From Lathyrus oleraceus (lineage: Eukaryota > Streptophyta > Magnoliopsida > Fabales > Fabaceae), in assembly GCF_024323335.1 (NCBI RefSeq), contig NC_066585.1:342923346-342987345 (forward strand): a stretch of DNA of 64,000 nucleotides. The letters are read 5' to 3'. Positions 55,401 to 64,000 of the stretch are shown one piece after another (position 1 is the stretch's first letter; each line of letters begins with the position of its first letter). The notes beneath the pieces are model-generated. The model saw only the letters and a program-made list of their open reading frames with translations, searched no databases and was not told where the DNA came from. The translations under genes were made by a program, and so were the position numbers.

Positions 55401-56483
55401 AGGAAAGAGAATTGGGGAACAGTGAGATATGACCCAAGGAGAAGTGATCACCACCAGTGGAGGCACGGAGAGAGACGCCAGAACACCTATAAACCATCTG
55501 ACAAAGCAACGGACGACAAATGGGTTCAACCCATTAGAGACGCCCAGGGGCAGAAGAAATGGGGAAGGTTTGAGGTTCAGAGAGGCGCGTCGATGGAGGG
55601 CAAGAAGGAAATGGAAAAACACAAGCCAAGACCATACCCTTCAGGGAATTACAAAGGCAAAAATCCCATGTCCAGATCCCAATGGAGGAGGTTCCAAAGG
55701 CAGAAGAGGGCAGAAATAGAGATGGCAAAAAAGAACATGAATGGTCCAGACGAAGCAGAATCTAGCAACAATCGTCAGACAAGGAGCAGGAAAGAGACTC
55801 CCCTCCAGATCAATCCTAGCAGAGTTGTCGAATCGGTGGCGTCGAAGGAGAAGACGCAGGAAGATGATGAAGTAACCGACAGTTTTAACTCTGACTCAGA
55901 AGCATCCTTCAACGTAATTTGCAACGTGGTCTCTGTGCTCCCTGGAGACTATGATAGAGTCATGGAGATCGAGGATGAAGGAGATGAAATGGAAGAAGAA
56001 ACAATGGCACACAAGCCCGTCTGCTACTACGTGATAAACAACGGATGCGTCGAAGAGCAGAACGCTTTCTTCGAAAGACCAGACGACTTCATGAAAGCGC
56101 ATTTGAAACCTCTGTTTATAAAAGGAAAGGTGGAAAATGTCGGTGTGAATAAGATACTGGTGGATGGGGGAGCGGCAGTGAACTTGATGCCCCACTACAT
56201 GCTGAAGAAGATTGGAAAAGACGATTCGGACGCGAAGCCTCACAACATGGTGCTGTCGAATTACGAAGGGAAGATAGGAACAACTATGGGAGTCATCCAA
56301 GTGAACTTAACTGTAGGAACCATAACAAGGCCTACAATGTTCATAGTCATTGCTTCAAAAGCCAACTACAACCTACTGCTTGGTAGGGAGTGGATTCACG
56401 GCGTGGGAGCTGTACCCTCTTCGATGCACCAGCGGATAGCCATATGGAGGCCAGATGGAATCGTCGAAAAACATCGAGGCTGA
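52410..56483 (+). CDS. gag-pro: Tat Gag-protease polyprotein
   Basis: ATG 52410 (MRLRSGKLAVSEVEIPK) about 55 bp after the PBS; 1,357 residues. N-terminal 300 residues are low-complexity Pro/Ser/Gln-rich. The Gag domain is at about 335-500 (WKVPKFTKFSGDTSES, TWTQLERLFHEQFYMGQ, IDDYLNRFRLLKARCF). A knuckle CKYHNFLGHKTSRC lies near 617-630. Then comes an unusually long (about 550 residues) acidic/basic linker with repeated NMVE(A/I) phrases (VVNMVEAE, NVNMVEIA, GVNMVEIS) and two cysteine clusters (CCCKHGPRTISWCCC, CPRCSAVF). The aspartic protease is at about 1240-1345: catalytic VDGGAAVNLM (DGG for DTG, common in this clade) and LLGREWIHGVG. The frame is lost at an A-run near 56466. Confidence 0.9.
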   Translation: MRLRSGKLAVSEVEIPKRTRVRKMANQPNNPNESIPVSNPAPSTEGNIGSVPVSEAVPSSTGSIPAVSMSQNAPSSSFRAQQMPVGTPPPVGNTPRPFVTNFTLPPPGREQPFGMPTSVMANLHNSPLIYSDSMANVSSPLQGSGYGGNMSRLNQQPLYVPPITNNSAQVIRQQMDESNHDMVQMLTQQMGAVFNPLIQNTTQTNQVLAAQMTRIADFFGVPQTRHREQVIHNPVVAVQEEPTINQIPLDNPQTNVRNQEDVVEQPRVEIPIPQEPRRIVIQRGQDADAVLQQRIRYNNPPVENNLAAMVETIMAQNGMNMGLQRPSYASPLSEYILQEELPPRWKVPKFTKFSGDTSESTIEHVARYLIEAGEIARNENLKIKYFPSSLTKNAFTWFTSLPANSVYTWTQLERLFHEQFYMGQTKISLKELASVKRKHSEPIDDYLNRFRLLKARCFTPVPEHELVEMAAGGLDYSIRKKLDTQYLRDMAQLADRVRQVERLRDEKFRANKNKKERVAYVGVRQDDEFDENEPSSFDEQEIDLAELKQGPPYSCKVLTPSNGNPVETNDKFPKRTYTFDITKCDEIFDLLVKDGQLIKPPGAKEPPMEQQKKRGFCKYHNFLGHKTSRCFLFRDLVQNAIRDGRLKFGDKPKQQMKIDSNPMQAVEAHYAEPSVVNMVEAEVAPDGKLEMVEAPGSFDANVNMVEIADDLASQKRIETTEGFDKKDGDDAVENVEFRQEENWDRLGQPSGKYDYLVKYDAPASSQIDINTIRPSGWGDASSDNDEETVDEIKHSPNTKERVTEDLVIENKAAEGLDSNKKKKGDIATCVNTMGPFSKEVTKIKAEAANGPSKPVISGILRRTMEDPRRNWNKCCCKHGPRTISWCCCPEKEFDQTPKGVEGEEERLIRKMNELSIADERNVGVNMVEISQKDQVEEGEDRRRKEHQRLAYPREEENLMEFIKRCQRMKTEVMLCPRCSAVFDRKAATNLEAVDKTKRKENWGTVRYDPRRSDHHQWRHGERRQNTYKPSDKATDDKWVQPIRDAQGQKKWGRFEVQRGASMEGKKEMEKHKPRPYPSGNYKGKNPMSRSQWRRFQRQKRAEIEMAKKNMNGPDEAESSNNRQTRSRKETPLQINPSRVVESVASKEKTQEDDEVTDSFNSDSEASFNVICNVVSVLPGDYDRVMEIEDEGDEMEEETMAHKPVCYYVINNGCVEEQNAFFERPDDFMKAHLKPLFIKGKVENVGVNKILVDGGAAVNLMPHYMLKKIGKDDSDAKPHNMVLSNYEGKIGTTMGVIQVNLTVGTITRPTMFIVIASKANYNLLLGREWIHGVGAVPSSMHQRIAIWRPDGIVEKHRG

Positions 56484-57222
56484 CCAAAGCTACTTCATGA
56501 CCGAGGTGAACACTGTCAACAGCCAAAGCTTCGACAAAAACCTGGCTCATATACCTCCCTGCAGCCCGGCAGAATTCGACTTGAAGACGACAGACAATGC
56601 CTATTGCTCCATGTACCTGCATCCAACGCATGGTTTCCAGTGGGATAAAGAAGTGATTGGCGAAACTTACATATGGGGAACCACTCATATAGCGCCGACG
56701 GGATGGGGTAGTGAACTTGACGATGACGAGTGAACAATCAGCGATCGAAAAGATTACGGCTTACATAGCCGAAAACAAACTAAAAGAGGCCCTTGAGGCT
56801 GAAGTAAAAAATATGGTTGTCGAAGCCAACCAAGAGAACTCCAACAAACAATGTCCCCAAGAAGACGTTGCGGAAGATCATGTCACCAACCAATGGGCGG
56901 ATGGCAACACCAAAAGCTTGACGCCATTTACGACGACGAACCTCTGGGGTTCGAAAAAGATCCAGTGTCAACTAACGAGAAGATGGTGGCGCAGGATCCT
57001 TTAGAAGAAATAAACTTGGGGGTGGGGATAGAGAATAGACCAACCTACATAAGTGCAAAAATGGACCCCCAATTCAAGGTCGAAATAGTCCAGTTGCTGA
57101 AAGAGTTCAAAGACTGCTTCGCATGGGATTATGACGAAATGCCTGGTCTTGACAGAAGTCTGGTCGAAATGCAGTTGCCAATAATGGAAGGAAAGAAAAA
57201 TAAAAGAAATCCTGTCGAATGA
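56455..57222 (+). pseudogene. Tat protease-RT linker, frame-broken
   Basis: After the A-run shift, frame 56455-56733 continues the polyprotein (SYFMTEVNTVNS, GETYIWGTTHIAP) and ends at TGA. A short piece in another frame follows (56740-56930, KITAYIAENKLKEALEAE). It then returns to the first frame (DAIYDDEPLGFEKDP, LLKEFKDCFAWDYDEMPGL, the usual lead-in to RT), ending in TGA at 57220-57222. At least three breaks in 770 bp. Confidence 0.75.
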
Positions 57223-59244
57223 CTTCTAAGATGCAAGTTCATCCGCACAACCAGGTATGTCGAATGGATTGCAAATATTGTTCCAGTAATTAAGAAAAAT
57301 GGCAAACTTAGGGTATGTATTGATTTTCGAGACTTAAACTCGGCTACCCCAAAGGATGAATATCCTATGCCAGTGGCAGAAATGCTCATAGATTTTGCAG
57401 CCGGCCATGAGTACTTAAGTATGCTAGACGGATACTCTGGCTATAACCAAATTTTTATCGCTGAAGAAGATGTTCCTAAAACGGCTTTCCGTTGTCCTGG
57501 AGCCATAGGAACGTACGAATGGGTAGTAATGCCTTTTGGTTTAAAGAACGCTGGAGCGACTTACCAACGTGCCATGAATTCCATCTTTCATGACTTTATC
57601 GAAACTTTCATGCAAGTGTATATTGACGACATTGTGATTAAGTCTGTTTCAGGGAAAAGTCATATAGATCATCTTCGACAATCCTTTGAAAGGATGAGGA
57701 AGTTTGGTTTGAAAATGAACCCACTTAAATGTGCTTTTGGTGTGCAGGCGGGTGATTTCTTAGGCTTTGTGGTCCATAAGAAGGGGATCGAAATAAACGA
57801 AAATAAAGCCAAGGCCATAATGGAAGCGAAAGCGCCATCAACCAAAAAGGGGTTGCAGTCTCTGCTAGGGAAAATCAACTTTCTCAGAAGATTCATCTCC
57901 AACCTCAGTGGGGAGACACAAGCTTTCTCTCCTCTACTTCGACTAAAGAAAGAAGACTTCGCATGGGGGCAAGAACAGCAAGCGGCTTTCGACAAAATCA
58001 AGGAGTACCTGGCTAATCCCCCAATCCTGATGTCTCCTTGCAGAAAAAGAAATATGAGATTGTACATTTCGGCATCAGACAAAACATTAGGAAGTATGTT
58101 GTGTCAAGAAGATGAGAATGGCGTCGAAAGGGCCATTTATTATCTCAGTAGAGTCCTGAACGATGCCGAAACTAGATATAGCATTATAGAAAAGCTATGC
58201 CTGTGTGTATATTTCTCTTGTATCAAATTAAAGCATTATATAAAACCTGTTGATGTATATATTTCCTCCCATTTCGACGTAATAAAGTATATGTTATCTA
58301 AATCTATTTTACATAGTCGAATTGGAAAATGGGCTTTAGCTCTAACAGAATACTCTTTGAAATATCTGCCTTTAAAGGCCGTGAAAGGGCAAGTGGTCGC
58401 TGATTTCATAGCCGACCACTCTATAAACGAAGATGTGGAATACGTCGAATTAGAACCTTGGAAATTGTATTTCGACGGGTCCAGTCATAAAAAAGGTACA
58501 GGCGTGGGGATGTTGATTATTTCTCCTGACAGAATTCCAACAAAATTCAAGTACAAAGTTGAAAGTCTGTGTTCAAACAATGAAGCAGAATATGAAGCTT
58601 TGATCGCCGGACTTGAAATCTTGTTGAAATTGGGGGCAACGAGAGTCGAAATAATGGGTGATTCCGAACTGGTGATAAAGCAGTTGACGAAAGAGTATAA
58701 GTGCGTGAAAGAAAATTTAATCATGTACTTTGTAGTAGCCAATAGACTTCTCAAGGCATTCGACAATGTCGTCTTCAGGCACATTCCCAGGTTGGAGAAT
58801 CAAGAAGCGAATGATCTTGCTCAACTAGCGTCCGGATACAAAGTGTCGAAGAAAAAGTTAGAAGAAGCCATTGAAGTCAGAGGAAGAGTCGTATCCACCA
58901 AGTTGTCCCCATCAGATCTGGAGTCAATAAGATTAGGATACGGTGACGAAGAAAACTTTGAGATATTTAACATAGATGATTCAGGAATGACAGACTGGAG
59001 AAAGCCTATCAAGAATTATCTACAAGACCCAAATCAGAAAGCAGAGAGAAGGATAAAATACAGAGCTTTGAGTTACGTACTTTTGGGAAATGAATTGTTC
59101 AAAAGGACTGCAGAAGGAGTCTTGTTTAAATGCCTGAGTGAAGACGAAGCCTACATAGCCTTGTCGAATATACACAGTGGAGCGTGTGGCGCACACCAAG
59201 CAGGTCACAAAATGAAGTGGCTATTATTTCGACAAGGAATGTAA
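57223..59244 (+). pseudogene. Tat reverse transcriptase with two RNase H domains
   Basis: Same frame as before the 57220 stop. RT: CIDFRDLNSATPKDEYPMP, FGLKNAGATYQRAMN, catalytic YIDDIVIKS at 57619. Classical RNase H: about 58045-58430 (LYISASDKTLGSMLCQ, YYLSRVLNDAETRYS). A second, archaeal-type RNase H: about 58465-58850 (LYFDGSSHKKGTGVGMLI, NNEAEYEALIAGLEI, GDSELVIKQL, NQEANDLAQLASG) with its Asp/Glu/Asp residues visible. The zinc-finger start of integrase (HSGACGAHQAGHKM) comes before a TAA at 59242-59244. Dual RNase H is the hallmark of Tat elements. Confidence 0.9.
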
Positions 59245-60264
59245 TGGCCAACAATGCTGAAAGACTGTGTCGAATTCGCAAAAGGTTGTCAGGAATGTCA
59301 AGTACATGCAGGCATACCCCATGTCCCTGCAAGTGAGTTGCACTCAATTATAAAACCTTGGCCATTCAGAGGATGGGCGTTGGACTTAATCGGGGAGATT
59401 CGACCAGCCTCCTCAAAAGGACAAAGGTACATTTTGGTTGGGATAGACTATTTCACAAAATGGACCGAAGCTATACCATTGGCGAATGTGGATCAAGAAG
59501 TAGTCATAGACTTTATCCAAAAATACATAATTTACAGATTTGGGATACCTGAGACAATAACGACAGATCAAGGATCTGTGTTCACCGGTAAAAACATGCA
59601 GAAATTTGCACAAGAAACAGGTTTTAAGCTCCTTACTTCGACACCTTACTACGCTCAAGCAAATGGGCAAGTTGAAGCAGCCAACAAGGTAGTGATAAAC
59701 TTGATTAAGAAGCATGTGGGGAAAAAACCTAGAAATTGGCATAAGACTTTGGATCAAGCTTTGTGGGCTTGTCGAACGTCCCCCAAAGAGGCAACGAATT
59801 CGACTCCATTCAAGTTGACTTACGGACATGATACAGTTTTGCCAGTCGAAATATATCTGCAGTCGGTTAGAGTGCAAAGGCATCATGAAATCCCATCAGA
59901 CACATATTGGAGTATGATGATGGACGAACTAGTTGATTTAGACGAAGAAAGGCTGCGCGCACTAGACCTAATAAGAAGACAAAAAGAGAGAGTCGAAAGA
60001 TTTTACAATAAGAAAGTAAGATTCAAGACCTTCTTAATAGGTGACCTTGTGTGGAAAGTAATCCTTCCTATGGATCGAAAGGATAAATTAATGGGAAAGT
60101 GGTCTCCTAAATGGGAGGGACCTTTCCAGGTTTTGAGAACATTTTCAAACGGCGCGTACGAAATAGAAGAAATAGAGAAGGATAAGAGAATCCTAAGAAT
60201 AAATGGCAAGTATTTGAAAAAGTATAAGCCTATATTGCAGGAAGTAAAAGTAGTAACAGAATAA
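59245..60264 (+). CDS. Tat integrase
   Basis: Continues in frame after TAA 59242. CQECQVHA completes the HHCC zinc domain. The core has ALDLIGEI (Asp), TTDQGSVFTGKN (Asp) and YYAQANGQVEAANK (Glu), all present. Then WHKTLDQALWACRTSPK, TPFKLTYGHDTVLPVE, and a C-terminal domain (GDLVWKVI, KWEGPFQVLRTF). It ends at TAA 60262-60264. Except for the stop at its N-terminal edge, the domain is intact. Confidence 0.9.
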   Translation, partial: WPTMLKDCVEFAKGCQECQVHAGIPHVPASELHSIIKPWPFRGWALDLIGEIRPASSKGQRYILVGIDYFTKWTEAIPLANVDQEVVIDFIQKYIIYRFGIPETITTDQGSVFTGKNMQKFAQETGFKLLTSTPYYAQANGQVEAANKVVINLIKKHVGKKPRNWHKTLDQALWACRTSPKEATNSTPFKLTYGHDTVLPVEIYLQSVRVQRHHEIPSDTYWSMMMDELVDLDEERLRALDLIRRQKERVERFYNKKVRFKTFLIGDLVWKVILPMDRKDKLMGKWSPKWEGPFQVLRTFSNGAYEIEEIEKDKRILRINGKYLKKYKPILQEVKVVTE

Positions 60265-60364
60265 GTGCAAACATAATTGTGATAAGATGGGCCAAATAAA
60301 AATGGCATTCAAAAGTTATTACAAAGAAAGCCTCAAAGGGCTGAGAGTTGCTAAATAAATTCGA
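60265..60364. other. Junction between convergent genes
   Basis: 100 bp between the integrase stop (+) and the antisense stop (-). The + strand has AATAAAAATGG (60296) and GCTAAATAAAT (60351), possible polyadenylation signals for either direction. Confidence 0.4.
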
Positions 60365-61462
60365 CTACAAATTAAAATTGGCAAAAGTATCCTTCAAAGT
60401 GGCGAATTTTTGCCTCTGAAACTGGAGTCGATGATCACAGAGACTCTTGTGAGTAGAGAGAGTCTCAATCTCCTGACTAAGTTGCTGGGCTTTTTCTGCA
60501 TGTCGAATACCCACCCTCAATTCTTCGTCAATCTCGCTCTGCTTGGGTTGCTGTATGGATGCCTTACGTTTCTCCTCTTGAGAGATCTTTTCTTGAAGTG
60601 CTGCTATCTGTGTTTTCCATTTTTGGATATTGTCATCACAAGCAGCAACTTCTTTGACATAAGTTTCAGAGAGCTTTTGCAATTTTGAAACTTTGTCAGT
60701 CGAAGTCGAAACGGCATCCCATTCAGCAGTTTGAGTTTCAGACTTGGAGGAGATCTGATTGGTGAGATCTCTTTGACGATGGAGATCTGCAGTGGCCAAG
60801 TCAATGAGAGTCATCAGCTCCATCACAAAACTTCCAATCTCAGAAGAGGCTTCCAGGACATTCACTTGCTTCAAAATTTTCTTAAGATCAATTTGAGCAA
60901 GGGAATTCTCTTCCAAGACTTTAAACAAATTGACATCAAGGATTTTCGTTTTGATTTTGGTCAAGATGTTGCCAAGTGATGGTGCTTCAGAAGTTGCCCC
61001 AGAAGTGGTCGAACTACTCTGCGAAGAATCCTGGAAATTAAAACGGGTGCTAAGCATGGCTTTCAGATACTCCAAAGGTCTTTGCACCTTGAGATTTTCA
61101 AGTTCCTCGCGAGAGAAACTGGTCGAACCAGTTGATTTGCTACTCCCTTGGGCCCGGTCAGGAGCAGGTGGAGTGTTTCGCGTTGAAGCATGCTCAACCT
61201 CTGTTTGTTTCGACTGGTTGTCCCCATCTCTGGCAGCTCCATCTTCAGGATCATCTTCGACCACAACCTCCATATCAATGTCATCACCCTGAGGTGCAAC
61301 ATTTAATCCCGGATGAGGAGGAGATTCATCTTCAGAGGCTTCACCCAATGTAGTGTCGAATTCTGCTACGGTTTGCATGTCATGGTCACTTGTGAGGATA
61401 TCTTCCTCTGGGGCTGTCCCCTCCAGAATTTTCTCAGGCGTGCGTTCGACAGCCACTTGTTC
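60365..61462 (-). CDS. Antisense gene, exon 4: coiled-coil C-terminus
   Basis: Acceptor TTTTTTAG at 61464-61463 after a run of 23 T's; exon starts GAACAAGTGG at 61462 and runs about 365 codons to the stop at 60365. Acidic, low-complexity N-terminal half; then SFSREELENLKVQRPLEYLK and SLGNILTKIKTKILDVNLFK (helical segment seen in plant PMD-type proteins); then a long coiled coil (NQISSKSETQTAEWDA, KTQIAALQEKISQEEKRKAS). Joined in phase to exon 3. Likely the tail of the plant-mobile-domain protein. Function unknown; it could self-associate through the coiled coil. Confidence 0.75.
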   Translation of the reverse strand, partial: EQVAVERTPEKILEGTAPEEDILTSDHDMQTVAEFDTTLGEASEDESPPHPGLNVAPQGDDIDMEVVVEDDPEDGAARDGDNQSKQTEVEHASTRNTPPAPDRAQGSSKSTGSTSFSREELENLKVQRPLEYLKAMLSTRFNFQDSSQSSSTTSGATSEAPSLGNILTKIKTKILDVNLFKVLEENSLAQIDLKKILKQVNVLEASSEIGSFVMELMTLIDLATADLHRQRDLTNQISSKSETQTAEWDAVSTSTDKVSKLQKLSETYVKEVAACDDNIQKWKTQIAALQEKISQEEKRKASIQQPKQSEIDEELRVGIRHAEKAQQLSQEIETLSTHKSLCDHRLQFQRQKFATLKDTFANFNL

Positions 61463-61557
61463 CTAAAAAAAAAAAAAAAAAAAAAAATTCTAAGATTTAG
61501 AGGAAAAGATGTAGGAAAGGTGAACATATGCTGTCGAAATAATAATAAAAAAATTAC

Positions 61558-61818
61558 CTCAGGAATTTCAGTATTAAAGCCGGATTTCCCACTCCTTGTG
61601 TCCTTCGACTGAGGCTTAGCAGGAGGAGTACTGGCAGAATCCTTCCTAATTGGGTTAACGATAGATCTTTGGGAAGAGACCTTCGTGAGTTTCTTTTTCT
61701 TCTGAGGGGGAGGGATTAACTCCGGAGATTCGTCACCAGACTCTTCATTAGGGACTTTATCCTCGCCTCTCTCCTCTTCACTCCTTTTCTTTTGGATTGT
61801 TAGGGGTTTTCGACTTAC
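61558..61818 (-). CDS. Antisense gene, exon 3: basic linker
   Basis: 261 nt = 87 codons, open in phase 0. Acceptor GACTAG before GTAAGTCG; donor GAG|GTAATT at 61557. An AACTAAC branch-point-like sequence lies in the intron before it. Lys/Ser/Pro-rich protein (KKRSEEERGEDK, PPPQKKKKLTKVSSQR), possibly nuclear-localising. Confidence 0.7.
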
Positions 61819-61890
61819 CTAGTCATGCAGGCCAAAGCCAGTTAGTTTTGAAAAGGGAAGATGAATAATAAGAAGAGAAAAGTTTTGTAC

Positions 61891-61961
61891 CTTTGTCGAA
61901 GGTTTCTTAGCAGTACTGGGCGTCGCTTCGACAGCAGCTTTCTTAGCAGGGATCTTCACGG
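61891..61961 (-). CDS. Antisense gene, exon 2: 71-nt mini-exon
   Basis: Acceptor TTTCCTTAG before CCGTGAAG; donor ACAAAG|GTACAAAA at 61890. The phase fits exon 1 (one leftover base) and exon 3 exactly. Encodes a short Lys/Ala/Pro-rich linker (KIPAKKAAVEATPSTAKKP). Confidence 0.7.
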
Positions 61962-62056
61962 CTAAGGAAAGAAAGAAAATTCAGAAACAAATATAAGAGA
62001 GACATGATAAGACAGTTAGAATAACAGAAGGAAAAATCATGTTTTTCTGTGAACAC

Positions 62057-63932
62057 CTTCAAGAATGGGATCTTCCACGCGAACGTGTTCTATTCCAATA
62101 TGAAGGTGTCCTGGATATTCGCCCAGATGATACTTAGTCGGAACCACACGCTCAGCAGGTTTTTGATACTTTTGACGAAGAATTTTCATAAAATCCCCAT
62201 AAAGGAACCAGTCTGGAAGTGGAAAACTAAACGCCACCCCAAAGTCAGCAGTTGGCAAAGGAGGAAACTTTGGTGGATGACAACTGAAAGCCAGGTCATA
62301 GCGCGCCTCTGGTGAAAGATTGGAAGGCAATGACAGTTTTTCAAACTTCTCCGTCAATTTACGTTTTAATTCGGCCGCTGCTTCGCATATGGTTCGACTA
62401 AGATCATCAGGTCTATACGCAGTTTCAAAATATTTTTGAAATTTCTGTATTTCCTTAATGTGTCGTTGAATACCTTTTTTGGTCCGATCCTGCACAAAAG
62501 CGAAAGCATTTGTCAAATGTGTAGCGAAAGCAGCTACGTCGAAAAATTTATTGGAATAATAATCCTTCCACCATTCATCAAACTCAGAAGTGCATAAGAA
62601 TGATGGTCGAAAAATAACTGGTCGAATGTCGAGAGAATCATCAGTTAGTTTCTTCGACAGCTCTTTGCCTTCGTCTTCAGTGTGAAGGGAGTTATAAAAG
62701 ATGATGGATCCTTTCTTGGGAAATATAGGTTGAGGTTTGATTTGGATTAGACCAAACTGTCTAGAAACAAGGTTGGGTTGATAAACTATTAAAGCAATTT
62801 GGTTTTTAGTGGCGTTACGGTAAGAAAAAAGGAGCCTAGGGGTTAAGAATGATTCCCAAACATTCAGGAATATATTTTCATCCTTTTGCATCTCCAAAGG
62901 CAGTTGTTGGGTAAACCACCTAGGTCCAATTTTTCTATCAGCAAAAGGTGCCATGGTCGAAGTAAATTGATAACTCTTAGCAAACATCATAACATAGCTT
63001 TTAAAAGCTTGTCGAAGGCTGATTCCTTCATCAGATGGCGTTATTAGCACTAATCTTGGCCATTCGACAGTCCTATTTTTTATTTCTTCTTCATCTATTT
63101 CTGGTGCTACAGGAAGATTGGCTTCAAAGGTGGCATTGAGCCATAATTGCAAGAGCCAGAAAGGTCCTGATAAGTTGATTTTCCCTTGGGTTTTGGTGTT
63201 TTTTAAAAAATGTACGCTCTCACTCAGAGATTCATAAAGGTTCGCCAGAATCATTTCGCTCAAGCATAGTTTTGTGCCGGCATGAAGCTGATTGGCTATG
63301 GTAATGAATCTCTTAGCAACTTGGAGAGAGCGAGAACAAAACACATATTTGGATAGCCATAGTGTTAAAAAAGCTATATGTTCGACATCTAAAACTTCAG
63401 TAGTACTCTTATCGTGGTAATAGGACATGAATAAGGAGTAGGGTGCAAGGCTAGTCTCGAAAGCAATGGTATCTTCATTTAAGACAGTAGGGTCGAAATC
63501 TATACCATTGGGATGAAGACCAACAATGGCTGCTGCATCAAAAAGGGTAGGCGTAACCATCCCACAAGGAAGGTGAAAGGTGTTGTAAGTACTATCCCAA
63601 AAGTAGAGAGAAGCCAAAAGCATATTTGGGCAGATATTGGGTCCTACTCTCGACAACTGGATAAGGTCGAAAATGCCTACCTCTTTCCAAAAAGCCCCTT
63701 TAACTTTTTCGATTTTATCTAACCAAGATACGTAATCAGAAGGATCTTTCGACCATGGGCAAGTTCTAAAAATCCTGGGATAGTTCAAATAGGTTAAGTC
63801 CAACTCTCCAATATCCGTCGAACTCGATGAATCTTTTTGTTCTACAACTTTCTCTTTAGGCTGAGGTTTTCTTCCAGCGCCTATGGGTTTTGTGTGAAAG
63901 TAAGAGGGAAAAATTCTCTTAAGCGCTCTGGT
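62057..63932 (-). CDS. Antisense gene, exon 1 (or internal): plant mobile domain protein
   Basis: About 625 codons open on the - strand. The domain resembles the aminotransferase-like plant mobile domain: YPRIFRTCPWSKDPSDYVSW, FDLIQLSRVGPNICPNMLLA, GMVTPTLFDAAAIVGLHPNG, FLTLWLSKYVFCSRSLQVAK and FWLLQLWLNATFEANLPVAP. Donor GAAG|GTGTTC at 62056. No ATG starts the frame; a stop in this frame sits at 63933-63935, while a shifted frame reads on to the window end (CHAMLGPLPNPEIKPERL), so a 1-bp shift near 63925 or an exon border lies there. PMD proteins act in silencing when encoded by plant genes; retroelement versions have unknown roles. Confidence 0.75.
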
Positions 63933-64000
63933 TTAATCTCTGGATTTGGAAGGGGACCTAACATAGCATGACAATTTCCAGAAATAAGAACAGGGATTAG

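Larger units (their letters stand above)
51535..64000 (+). mobile_element. Tat-lineage Ty3/gypsy retrotransposon with dual RNase H and antisense gene (3' end outside window)
   Basis: 5' LTR, PBS, gag-protease, broken RT with classical plus archaeal-type RNase H, integrase, then a spliced antisense gene and no 3' LTR before the window ends. Dual RNase H defines the Tat clade; extra ORFs downstream of pol, some on the antisense strand, are known there. It is not a close relative of Ogre-1 or Ogre-2: PBS, LTR ends and protein sequences differ. Four breaks in pol (frame change near 56466; stops at 56731, 57220 and 59242) make it non-autonomous. TTCGAC/GTCGAA is strikingly frequent throughout. Confidence 0.85.

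Noticed and set aside
61465..61487. 23-A run as the poly(A) tail of a retroposed transcript
   Set aside because: It is the T-rich tract of a splice acceptor on the - strand; no target duplication or cDNA-like body precedes it.
1040..64000. A host single-copy gene anywhere in the window
   Set aside because: Every long frame belongs to a retroelement family; the only possible host-like exon (50880-51110) is better explained by a hAT element and has no recognisable protein.

Overview
This window is plant nuclear DNA made almost entirely of nested LTR retrotransposons. I see no convincing single-copy host gene. The element types are a chromodomain Ty3 element, two Ogre-like elements, a SIRE/Maximus-type Ty1 element with an env-like ORF, and a dual-RNase-H Tat element. 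Together they suggest a large-genome legume, most likely of the pea/vetch/lentil group. That placement is inference from element content, not from a marker gene.

Layout: (1) 1-17449 is the right part of Ogre-like element 'Ogre-1' (+ strand), whose 5' end lies left of the window. A complete 7.9-kb Ty3 chromovirus (1040-8962, Tekay/Del-like, 5-bp target duplication AAGAC) sits inside its ORF1. Ogre-1 keeps ORF1, a gag C-terminus, a protease, an intron-like gap, scraps of RT/RNase H, the C-terminal half of integrase, a 3' region with 87-bp tandem repeats, and a 2.9-kb 3' LTR. (2) 17450-48265 is a SIRE/Maximus-like Ty1/copia element on the - strand. It is the host for three other insertions. Ogre-1 cut its 3' LTR at 17449/17450. 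A second, gag-only Ogre-like element, 'Ogre-2' (-, 18257-31589), split its env-like ORF. A different, nearly intact Ty1/copia element (-, 39658-47694, target duplication ATTCT) split its 5' LTR. (3) 48266-51534 is older sequence: an unassigned kilobase, a very AT-rich kilobase, a tRNA-derived SINE-like piece, and what looks like one end of a hAT transposon. (4) 51535-64000 is the left part of a Tat-lineage Ty3 element (+), with LTR, PBS, a large gag-protease ORF, a broken pol carrying two RNase H domains, integrase, and then a spliced gene on the opposite strand that encodes a plant-mobile-domain protein.

Relative ages, from target duplications, nesting and by-eye LTR comparison: the SIRE-like element is oldest among those whose order can be read; Ogre-2 has strongly diverged LTRs; the copia element has about 20 LTR differences; the chromovirus is youngest, with about 7 LTR substitutions over 1.7 kb and one in-frame stop in gag-pol.

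Three signals are not explained by ordinary annotation. First, a module of 14-bp perfect palindromes in pairs exactly 21 bp apart is shared by the Ty3 chromovirus LTR and the leader of the unrelated Ty1/copia element. Second, the hexamer TTCGAC/GTCGAA is extremely dense through every part of the Tat element. Third, the antisense gene of that Tat element has four exons with mutually consistent splice phases. All retroelement genes here are described as they stand, with their breaks.
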